A stretch of 5,240 nt of DNA from Methanospirillum hungatei (GTDB lineage Archaea; Halobacteriota; Methanomicrobia; Methanomicrobiales; Methanospirillaceae): NCBI GenBank assembly GCA_003251955.1, contig QKDV01000038.1, positions 1 through 5,240 of the forward strand, given 5' to 3'. A program made the position numbers and the translations under genes. The notes under the pieces were generated by a model. The model made no database searches and was not told the origin of the DNA. It was given only the letters and a program-made list of their open reading frames with translations. Position 1 is the stretch's first letter. Each line of letters opens with the position of its first letter. Below are positions 1-4,690 of this stretch, piece by piece.

Positions 1-378
1 ATCGCCACTGCATCCGGCACCTCCCATTGTTGCAACCCCGAAGTGCTGTGTAGGGATGAAATCCTCACCGTGCATGGTATATATCTTTGCAAATATTTTT
101 TCATGATTTTTATAAAACTCTGCCATCAGATCACGGTTTCTATACTCCTCCGGATGCATATTCTGGATAAAGACCCTGCTTGCATCCTGTGTTGTTCCTG
201 ATGAGGTAGTATGAAGCACCGATGTTATCTGGATAAGCGGGGGAGCCAGCTGGTCAGTTGAGTTAAATGAATCAAGAAATCCAAGGAAATACACAAGAAG
301 GATGAAAATTAGGATTAGAACTGTAGAAACTAGAAGTAAACAACTTATTGTCTGTGAAATAGCAGACTCCCGCTGCAT
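1..378 (-). CDS. Archaeal type IV pilin-like membrane-anchored protein (partial, N-terminal 126 codons)
   Basis: The frame is open from an ATG at 378 to the left edge, so the C-terminus is missing. It is the only ATG in frame after an upstream stop at 418-420. The product starts MQRESAISQTIS and has one very hydrophobic segment at about residues 11-35. The soluble part carries PPLIQITSVLHT (46-57) and SRVFIQN (67-73). A short charged N-terminus followed by S-A-[IV]-S and a long hydrophobic helix is the layout of archaeal class III signal, pilin-N (PF07790-like) proteins of Methanomicrobia. The region after the helix resembles the first beta strands of those proteins. By family knowledge the N-terminus is cut by a prepilin peptidase and the protein stays at the cell surface; its exact role is unknown. 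It lies 56 bp downstream of glnA on the same strand but behind a T-tract, so it is probably a separate unit. An ordinary single-span secreted protein is the alternative. Confidence 0.65.
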   Translation of the reverse strand, partial: MQRESAISQTISCLLLVSTVLILIFILLVYFLGFLDSFNSTDQLAPPLIQITSVLHTTSSGTTQDASRVFIQNMHPEEYRNRDLMAEFYKNHEKIFAKIYTMHGEDFIPTQHFGVATMGGAGCSGD

Positions 379-399
379 ACATAAGCGGTAGTTGCAATT

Positions 400-412
400 A
401 CCATTAAATTTT
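400..412 (-). promoter_or_regulatory. Candidate TATA box for the pilin-like gene
   Basis: On the minus strand an AT-rich GAAAATTTAATGG stretch is centred about 28 bp before the ATG at 378. With usual archaeal spacing (start site about 25 bp after the TATA centre), transcription would begin at or a few bases before the start codon, giving a leaderless or nearly leaderless mRNA. No Shine-Dalgarno motif is visible before this ATG, which fits. The 8-bp palindrome TTTCGAAA (410-417) overlaps the upstream edge of the box and could be a regulator site, or chance in AT-rich DNA. Confidence 0.35.
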
Positions 413-425
413 CGAAATTAATCTG

Positions 426-432
426 AAAAAAA
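426..432 (-). terminator. Oligo-T transcription terminator after glnA
   Basis: Two bases after the glnA TAA stop (435-437), the minus strand reads TCTTTTTTTCAG, a run of seven T. Archaeal RNA polymerase commonly terminates at such T-tracts without a hairpin, and none is seen here. The position supports glnA as a single-gene transcript, with the pilin-like gene starting from its own promoter. Confidence 0.55.
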
Positions 433-434
433 GA

Positions 435-1766
435 TTAGAATTTGTTAATATACCGCTCGATTTCCCATGCGTGAACGGTGAGGCGGTAGTCATCAGTCTC
501 TGCAATTGCGATCTCGGTCAGGTTATCGACAACGTGCTTTCCGAGTGCTTCACAGATAACCTTGTCCTTGAGGAGTTCATCGTTTGCTTCCTTCAGTGAG
601 CCTGGGAGCATCTCGATACCGCGTTTTACCCGCTCTTCTTCGCTGAGGTGATAGATGTTGACATCGGTTGCTTCTGGTGGCAGAATCTTGTTCTTCACAC
701 CATCGAGACCTGCTGCTACCATGGCTGCAAAGAGGAGGTACGGGTTACAGGTCGGGTCTGGGCTGCGGAGTTCTGCACGAGTGCTGTTTCCACGGGCTGC
801 AGGAACACGGATCATGGCTGACCTGTTTGCTGCACTCCAGGTGATGTAGACCGGAGCTTCGTATCCAGGAACAAGACGCTTGTATGAGTTGATGGTTGGG
901 TTACCGAGACGGGCAATTGCCTTGGCGTGCTTCATCAGACCGCCGATATAGTATAATGCAGTCTCTGAGAGCTGCTTGTCTGCCTTTGCATCAAAGAAGG
1001 TGTTTTTGCCGTCCTTGCTGAGTGAACCATGGCAGTGCATACCAGTTCCGTTAATTCTGGCAATTGGTTTTGGCATGAAGGTTATATGCATGTCATACAG
1101 CAGGGCAAGGGTCTTTGCTGCAAACTTGAAGGTGATAACCTTGTCAGCTACAGAGAGTGCATCTCCGTACTTGAAATCGATCTCATGCTGGGAATCTGCG
1201 ACTTCATGGTGTGATGCCTCGATCTCAAAGCCCATGTCGGTGAGTGCAAGGACGATATCACGGCGAAGGTCTTCTGCCTTGTCATTTGGTGCAAGGTCGA
1301 AGTAGCCACCGTGGTCAGCGAACTTGGTTGTCGGGTTGTCTTCTTCATCACGCTGGAAGACAAAGAACTCGAGTTCCGGACCGGTATTGAAGGTGTATCC
1401 GAGTTTTGCTGCTTCTTCGAGATTTCTCTTAAGCACATATCGTGGGTCACCCTCGAATGGCTTGTCTCCATAGGTGTATACATCACAGATGAAACGTGCG
1501 ACCTTCTTCTCTGATGGTCTCCATGGAAGTATTGCGTATGTGCTGATATCTGGCTTGAGAATCATATCAGATTCATTGATTCTGGTGAATCCTTCAATTG
1601 AGGAACCATCAATCCAGATTCCCTCAGTCAGGGCCTTCTCAAGCTGGACGGTTGGAATCGCAACATTCTTTGGAATACCGAGAATATCAGTGAACTGTAG
1701 TCTGATGAATCCTACATCATCAGCTTTTACCCGAGCGATCATCTCGCTGACCTTAGCATCTGACAT
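435..1766 (-). CDS. glnA: Glutamine synthetase, type I-alpha (GSI-alpha)
   Basis: It makes glutamine from glutamate, ammonia and ATP in the cytoplasm; family members are dodecamers. The protein is 443 residues, close to the usual GSI-alpha length. Visible landmarks are the N-terminal beta-grasp domain (about 1-100) with DGSSIEGF (53-60), and metal ligands E131 and E133 (GPELEFF), E188 and E195 (HHEVADSQHE) and H244 (NGTGMHCH). NSYKRLVPGYEAP (293-305) carries the flap glutamate E303, and the active-site arginines R297, R315 and R334 are present. All expected catalytic residues are there. It aligns closely with Bacillus subtilis GlnA and lacks the roughly 25-residue insertion of GSI-beta; the loop NIYHLSEEE (370-378) lacks the NLYDLPPEE adenylylation motif. 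R62, equivalent to the B. subtilis feedback-inhibition arginine, is conserved, so control by glutamine binding and partner proteins is more likely than adenylylation (inference). The ATG at 1766 gives the family N-terminus. It is divergent from the glutamate synthase operon. Confidence 0.97.
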   Translation of the reverse strand: MSDAKVSEMIARVKADDVGFIRLQFTDILGIPKNVAIPTVQLEKALTEGIWIDGSSIEGFTRINESDMILKPDISTYAILPWRPSEKKVARFICDVYTYGDKPFEGDPRYVLKRNLEEAAKLGYTFNTGPELEFFVFQRDEEDNPTTKFADHGGYFDLAPNDKAEDLRRDIVLALTDMGFEIEASHHEVADSQHEIDFKYGDALSVADKVITFKFAAKTLALLYDMHITFMPKPIARINGTGMHCHGSLSKDGKNTFFDAKADKQLSETALYYIGGLMKHAKAIARLGNPTINSYKRLVPGYEAPVYITWSAANRSAMIRVPAARGNSTRAELRSPDPTCNPYLLFAAMVAAGLDGVKNKILPPEATDVNIYHLSEEERVKRGIEMLPGSLKEANDELLKDKVICEALGKHVVDNLTEIAIAETDDYRLTVHAWEIERYINKF

Positions 1767-1783
1767 TGAAACAAGCTTCTACC
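1767..1783. promoter_or_regulatory. Candidate nitrogen-regulator operator at the glnA start (copy 1)
   Basis: TGAAACAAGCTTCTACC lies between the glnA TATA box and start codon. It contains GAA-N6-TTC (1768-1779) and matches 6 of the 8 fixed bases of GGAA-N6-TTCC, the operator of the archaeal nitrogen repressor NrpR in Methanococcus maripaludis. A related element (12 of 17 bases) lies at 2047-2063 before gltB1. A repressor bound here would overlap the start site. The outer bases of the palindrome are lost, so this is a hypothesis, not a recognised site. Confidence 0.3.
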
Positions 1784-1788
1784 TTGCA

Positions 1789-1797
1789 ATATAAAAA
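1789..1797 (-). promoter_or_regulatory. glnA TATA box, probably leaderless transcript
   Basis: The minus strand reads TTTTTATATT, the best TATA-like element before glnA, with its centre about 26 bp upstream of the ATG at 1766. At usual archaeal spacing the start site falls at or next to the start codon. The only ribosome-site-like stretch, AAGGT at about 1782-1785, is 15 bases from the ATG and weak. A second AT-rich element (TTTAGATATT, about 1816-1825) could give a start near 1794 with a roughly 28-nt leader. Read on the plus strand, the same 1788-1798 element is AATATAAAAAA and could also fire to the right. Confidence 0.5.
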
Positions 1798-1824
1798 AAT
1801 ACCCTGATAGACAGGAATATCTAA

Positions 1825-1977
1825 ATGTCAAAAGGCAAAAAAAGAGATCTATTGCTCAGTGATACTAACCATCTGACTTTCCTTAGGTCTTATAATGATT
1901 CTTGCTTTGAGCATATTGTTGTGAATCTCAGGTTCTTCATGAATTCAGGGAAACGAAGTCCGTTGTCGTCCTCTTAA
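1825..1977 (+). CDS. Small ORF of 50 codons, doubtful
   Basis: ATG at 1825 to TAA at 1975-1977 encodes a 50-residue basic peptide beginning MSKGKKRDLLLSD. A TATA-like AATATAAAAAA lies about 32 bp upstream on the plus strand, so a nearly leaderless mRNA is possible. No ribosome-binding site is present, and the composition is not clearly coding: several Ser, Asn and Phe, no recognisable motif, and no match to a family I know. Its 3' end overlaps a candidate promoter at 1974. An open frame of this size can arise by chance in a 362-bp intergenic region. It is listed so that comparative data can accept or dismiss it. Confidence 0.12.
   Translation: MSKGKKRDLLLSDTNHLTFLRSYNDSCFEHIVVNLRFFMNSGKRSPLSSS
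1922..1949. repeat. Short direct repeat and dyads in the divergent intergenic region
   Basis: TGAATCTCAGG (1922-1932) recurs with one base deleted as TGAATTCAGG (1940-1949), start to start 18 bp. The same stretch holds the imperfect dyad GAATCTCAGGTTC (1923-1935; 5 of 6 pairs Watson-Crick, the sixth G/T) and the overlapping perfect 8-bp palindromes TTCATGAA (1936-1943) and TGAATTCA (1940-1947). Such clusters suit tandem binding of a dimeric regulator about 25-50 bp upstream of a candidate promoter at 1974. No known operator is recognised. Confidence 0.3.
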
Positions 1978-1981
1978 AATT
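1974..1981 (+). promoter_or_regulatory. Candidate distal TATA box for the gltB operon
   Basis: TTAAAATT within CTCTTAAAATTC is a fair archaeal TATA-like element. It would place a start site near 2003-2007, giving a leader of about 125 nt before gltB1. This transcript would include the 36-codon ORF starting at 2017. It competes with the better TATA match at 2031. Confidence 0.25.
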
Positions 1982-2016
1982 CTGATAAACCGATCTTTGT
2001 TTCTGCTCACGTTAAT

Positions 2017-2127
2017 ATGATCGAAGAACGTATAAAAGAGGTTACAACAAAAAAGCTTCCATCCCGATATTCGAATCCGGATGCGTTAATGGCAGAATTT
2101 TGGCCTACTTTTTGGTGTATGTGGTGA
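2017..2127 (+). CDS. Small ORF of 36 codons directly upstream of gltB1
   Basis: ATG at 2017 to TGA at 2125-2127 is open, and its stop ends one base before the gltB1 ATG (2129), a spacing that would allow translational coupling. The peptide has a charged N-terminal half (MIEERIKEVTTKK) and an aromatic tail ending FWPTFWCMW, with three Trp in the last eight residues. No known family is recognised. Against coding: there is no Shine-Dalgarno motif before 2017, and the best TATA box (2031) lies inside it, so that transcript would miss its start. The last two Trp codons arise from TGGTG motifs that probably serve gltB1 initiation. An internal ATG at 2089 would give a 12-residue peptide on the shorter transcript. 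It could be a leader peptide, a small regulatory protein or chance. Confidence 0.25.
   Translation: MIEERIKEVTTKKLPSRYSNPDALMAEFWPTFWCMW
2030..2038 (+). promoter_or_regulatory. Candidate proximal TATA box for the gltB operon
   Basis: GTATAAAAG is the closest match to an archaeal box A in the intergenic region on the plus strand. Usual spacing predicts a start site near 2057-2062 and a 5' leader of about 70 nt before gltB1. A leader of that length fits the use of a Shine-Dalgarno site at gltB1, unlike the apparently leaderless genes on the minus strand. Confidence 0.45.
2047..2063. promoter_or_regulatory. Candidate nitrogen-regulator operator before gltB1 (copy 2)
   Basis: ACAAAAAAGCTTCCATC shares 12 of 17 aligned bases with 1767-1783 at the glnA start. 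It keeps a full TTCC half-site with AA in the other half (ACAA-N6-TTCC, 6 of 8 fixed bases of GGAA-N6-TTCC). It sits about 10-30 bp downstream of the proximal TATA box, where a repressor would cover the predicted start site. The assignment to NrpR is inference. Confidence 0.28.
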
Positions 2128-2128
2128 T
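2114..2128 (+). promoter_or_regulatory. Ribosome-binding region of gltB1
   Basis: GGTGTATGTGGTGAT runs up to the start codon. Its last ten bases, ATGTGGTGAT, match 8 of 10 with AGGAGGTGAT, the complement of the conserved archaeal 16S rRNA 3' end, in register to place the ATG immediately after. A second GGTG lies 11 bases upstream of the ATG. This supports 2129 as the start. Confidence 0.5.
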
Positions 2129-3181
2129 ATGTGCGGAATAATAGGCGTGATTGATAAAACCCGCGAAAAAATGGACGGTTCTGCGATAAGAGAAGCCCTC
2201 GCGATCATGGATGAACGTGGTAACGGTGAGGGCGCGGGATATGCTGTATATGGAGTATATCCGGACTACGCAGACTTGTATGCGATACATGTTTTTTACG
2301 ACAACATAGCAGAGCCGAAGGAAAAAGTTGAAGGACTTCTTGAAACCTGGGGAATGATTGAGCATGATGAAGAGATTCCCACTCATGAATCCGGCCGGAT
2401 AAAGAAGGTTCATATTCCATGGCGGTATTTTTTCAGACCGAACCGGAAGTTAATGCCCCAGAGTGACACTCCAGAGGATGACATCGTCACAAATCTTGTA
2501 ATGACGGTGAATACAACAATAAACGGAGCACTCATCTTCTCTTCAGGCAAGAACATCGGTGTGTTCAAGGCATCAGGCTGGCCCGAGGAAGTTGCCGACT
2601 TTTATCGTGTTGAAGATTACGAAGGCTACCTCTGGATAGCGCACAACCGGTACCCGACAAACACGGCAGGCTGGTGGGGAGGAGCTCACCCGTTCAACCT
2701 CCTGAACTGGAGTGTTGTCCATAACGGTGAGATCACCTCATATGGAACCAACCGGAGATATATCGAGAGTTTCGGGTATCTCTGTAAGATGTTCACTGAT
2801 ACCGAGGTTGTCGCTTACCTGATGGATCTCCTCGCAAGAAAGCACAAACTCAGTCCTGAACATGCAGTCCGGGCCCTTGCACCTCCTTTCTGGGAAGAGA
2901 TCGAGAGAATGGAACCATCCGAACAGGAACTCAATACGGCCATGCGGCTCACCTATGGACAGGCGATGATGAACGGTCCGTTCGCAATCGCGGTTGCATC
3001 TCACGACTCTCTCGTCGGGTTCTCGGACAGAATTAAGCTTCGGCCGCTTGTTGTTGGTGAACACGACCAGCGGTTGTATATCTCAAGCGAAGAAGCAGCG
3101 ATAAGGACCATGGACCCGGCGGTCAAAAAGATATCAATGCCCCGTGCAGGCCAGCCTATCGTTGGGAGGGTCGTGGCATGA
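2129..3181 (+). CDS. gltB1: Glutamate synthase, glutamine amidotransferase subunit (class II GATase)
   Basis: It hydrolyses glutamine to glutamate and ammonia, which is passed to the synthase subunit in the cytoplasm. It is an Ntn-type amidotransferase: after Met removal Cys2 of MCGIIGV is the N-terminal nucleophile, which fixes the start at 2129. Other visible family motifs are AHNRYPTNTAGWWGGAHPF (171-189, including the substrate arginine region at R174), VHNGEITS (197-204, the NG oxyanion element), TDTEV (223-227), NGPFAIAVA (282-290) and SDRIKLRPL (299-307). At 350 residues it is a stand-alone version of the N-terminal domain of bacterial GltB. The stretch at about 75-140 looks like an insertion between the nucleophile and the arginine motif, as I recall from archaeal and GlxB-like members. 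The stop overlaps the gltB2 start by 4 bp (ATGA), so the subunits are probably translated together. A GlxB/N-methylglutamate synthase subunit is the main alternative, less likely beside glnA. Confidence 0.92.
   Translation: MCGIIGVIDKTREKMDGSAIREALAIMDERGNGEGAGYAVYGVYPDYADLYAIHVFYDNIAEPKEKVEGLLETWGMIEHDEEIPTHESGRIKKVHIPWRYFFRPNRKLMPQSDTPEDDIVTNLVMTVNTTINGALIFSSGKNIGVFKASGWPEEVADFYRVEDYEGYLWIAHNRYPTNTAGWWGGAHPFNLLNWSVVHNGEITSYGTNRRYIESFGYLCKMFTDTEVVAYLMDLLARKHKLSPEHAVRALAPPFWEEIERMEPSEQELNTAMRLTYGQAMMNGPFAIAVASHDSLVGFSDRIKLRPLVVGEHDQRLYISSEEAAIRTMDPAVKKISMPRAGQPIVGRVVA
3165..3170 (+). promoter_or_regulatory. Strong Shine-Dalgarno site for gltB2
   Basis: GGAGGG lies inside the 3' end of gltB1, seven bases before the ATG at 3178. 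It decides the gltB2 start in a four-base overlap and indicates that gltB2 can be initiated independently as well as by coupling. Confidence 0.6.
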
Positions 3182-4689
3182 TCATCGGATCACGCCCGCT
3201 GAAGTTCCAGGTATCAGTTGATCATGATCAGTGTATGCTCTGTGGCCGGTGTGTAGACAACTGTTCTTATAACGTCTTCCGGATGGAAGACGAAAAAATT
3301 AAGGTCAACTCACGCAACTGTGTTGCCTGTCACCGGTGTCTTTCACAGTGTCCCCGTGATGCCATCATGATCACAGAACGACCCTGTGATTATCGGAACC
3401 ACCCGCTCTGGACCGACCGGATTCGCGAAAACATCTATAAACAGGCTGAATCTGGTAAGATCCTCTCTGGTGGAATGGGCAATACCGGTGATTACCCGAT
3501 TATATTTGATCGGATTGTCCTAGATGCCTGTCAGGTTACCAATCCGAGTATCGACCCGCTTCGTGAGCCGATGGAACTGCGGACCTACATAGGTAAAAAG
3601 CCAAAACAACTTGATATTACCTATGGTCCTGGCAACGATGTCCAGTTGAATACAAAGCTCGGGCCAAACCTCAAACTCGAAACCCCGATCATGATCGGAC
3701 ATATGAGTTACGGGGCAATCTCCCTCAATGCCCAGATGGCGATGGCAAAAGCCGTTTCACGGATCGGTTCGTTCATGGGAACCGGTGAAGGAGGGCTCCA
3801 TGAAGGTCTCTACCCATACCAGAACCATATGATCGTGCAGATTGCTTCTGGTCGTTTTGGTGTTGATGTCGATTACCTGAACAGGGGAGCAGCAATCGAG
3901 ATCAAGATCGGTCAGGGAGCAAAGCCGGGTATCGGTGGTCACCTTCCTGGTGAGAAAGTCTGTGCCGATGTCTCATGCACAAGGATGATTCCGGAAGGCA
4001 GTGATGCTATCAGCCCGGCTCCTCACCATGATATCTACTCGATTGAAGATCTCAAGCAGCTTGTCCTCAGTCTCAAAGAGGCAACCGAGCACAAGAAACC
4101 GGTCTTTGTAAAGATTGCAGCGGTGCACAATGTCGCAGCAATTGCAGCCGGTATTGCAAGGTCCGGTGCCGATGCTGTCGTGATTGATGGATTCAAGGGC
4201 GGGACCGGTGCAGCACCGGCAGTCTTCAGGGATCACGTGGGAATTCCGATAGAAGCTGCAGTAGCCGCAGTGGACTCCAAACTCCGCCAGCAGGGAATAA
4301 GGAATGAGGTCTCCATCATTGCGTCCGGTGGTATCAGGCACAGTGCTGATGTGACCAAGGCAATCTGTCTTGGGGCAGATGCCGTATACATCGGAACCGC
4401 TGCCCTAGTTGCCATCGGCTGCAGGGTATGTGGTACCTGCTACCGGAACCTGTGTGCCTGGGGAATTGCAACCCAGCAGCCAAACCTTGTGGCACGTCTC
4501 AACACCGATGAAGCCTCGGTAAATGTTGAGAATCTTATTCATGCCTGGACACTCGAACTTGCAGAACTGATGGGGGCAGCCGGTATCAACAGCATCGAGT
4601 CACTGCGTGGAAACCGTGACCGTCTCAGGGGATACATGCTTGACGAGCAGATGCTCAATGTCCTCGACATCAAACCTGTGGGGGCCTGA
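3178..4689 (+). CDS. gltB2: Glutamate synthase, ferredoxin and FMN-binding synthase subunit
   Basis: This is the core GOGAT subunit: it reductively adds ammonia to 2-oxoglutarate to form glutamate. Residues 10-68 are a 2[4Fe-4S] ferredoxin module with C19-C22-C25-C29 and C48-C51-C54-C58-P59. Residues about 110-475 are the FMN-binding TIM-barrel synthase domain. Visible motifs are HMSYGAIS (175-182), GTGEGGLHEG (201-210), KIGQGAKPGIGGHLPGEKV (243-261), FVKIAAVHN (310-318), DGFKGGTGAAPA (337-348), ASGGIRHSADV (382-392) and GADAVYIGTAAL (399-410). The iron-sulfur loop GCRVCGTCYRNLC (414-426) keeps the C-X5-C-X4-C ligands of the GltS [3Fe-4S] cluster (C415, C421, C426) with an extra Cys at 418. 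At 503 residues it covers only the synthase part of the bacterial ~1500-residue subunit. The fused ferredoxin replaces the role of the bacterial beta subunit in electron entry. Ferredoxin as donor is inferred; no NADPH subunit is in view. Confidence 0.95.
   Translation: MIIGSRPLKFQVSVDHDQCMLCGRCVDNCSYNVFRMEDEKIKVNSRNCVACHRCLSQCPRDAIMITERPCDYRNHPLWTDRIRENIYKQAESGKILSGGMGNTGDYPIIFDRIVLDACQVTNPSIDPLREPMELRTYIGKKPKQLDITYGPGNDVQLNTKLGPNLKLETPIMIGHMSYGAISLNAQMAMAKAVSRIGSFMGTGEGGLHEGLYPYQNHMIVQIASGRFGVDVDYLNRGAAIEIKIGQGAKPGIGGHLPGEKVCADVSCTRMIPEGSDAISPAPHHDIYSIEDLKQLVLSLKEATEHKKPVFVKIAAVHNVAAIAAGIARSGADAVVIDGFKGGTGAAPAVFRDHVGIPIEAAVAAVDSKLRQQGIRNEVSIIASGGIRHSADVTKAICLGADAVYIGTAALVAIGCRVCGTCYRNLCAWGIATQQPNLVARLNTDEASVNVENLIHAWTLELAELMGAAGINSIESLRGNRDRLRGYMLDEQMLNVLDIKPVGA
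4680..4684 (+). promoter_or_regulatory. Weak ribosome-binding site for gltB3
   Basis: A run of five G inside the last codons of gltB2 lies six bases before the ATG at 4691 and can pair imperfectly with the anti-Shine-Dalgarno CCUCC. With one base between the gltB2 stop and this ATG, re-initiation by ribosomes finishing gltB2 is probably the main route. Confidence 0.3.
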
Positions 4690-4690
4690 A

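Larger units (their letters stand above)
1767..2128. other. Divergent glnA / gltB1 intergenic region
   Basis: These 362 bp separate the outward-facing starts of glnA and gltB1 and are clearly richer in A+T than the flanking genes. From left to right they hold candidate operator copy 1, the glnA TATA box, the doubtful 50-codon ORF, the repeat and dyad cluster at 1922-1949, two candidate plus-strand TATA boxes (1974 and 2030), the 36-codon ORF, operator copy 2 and the gltB1 ribosome-binding region. No tRNA, convincing hairpin terminator or riboswitch-like fold was seen. The shared region is the obvious place for joint nitrogen control of both units. Confidence 0.8.

Noticed and set aside
655..1794. 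Open frames opposite or out of frame with glnA (such as 976-1305 plus and 1148-1486 minus)
   Set aside because: They lie within a gene whose protein has all glutamine synthetase motifs. They show no domains, and their codon pattern follows the real frame.
1837..1843. T7 run on the minus strand as a terminator
   Set aside because: No minus-strand gene lies upstream of it, so there is nothing for it to terminate; it is one of several A/T runs in this AT-rich spacer.
2069..2076. Palindrome ATTCGAAT as an operator
   Set aside because: The dyad stops at 8 bp, with mismatches on both sides, and is not repeated near glnA. It is expected by chance at this length.
2089..2127. Trp-rich attenuator leader peptide (three Trp in twelve residues)
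   Set aside because: Trp supply has no clear link to glutamate synthase. No terminator/antiterminator hairpins were found after it, and two of the Trp codons result from TGGTG motifs that fit gltB1 ribosome binding.
1767..2128. A perfect NrpR operator (GGAA-N6-TTCC or GGTA-N6-TACC)
   Set aside because: Scanning by eye found no exact copy; only 6-of-8 matches were found, reported as hypotheses.
2105..2413. 102-codon minus-strand frame across the gltB1 start
   Set aside because: It covers the conserved MCGIIGV start and the gltB1 promoter region, has no recognisable motif, and is explained as an antisense shadow.
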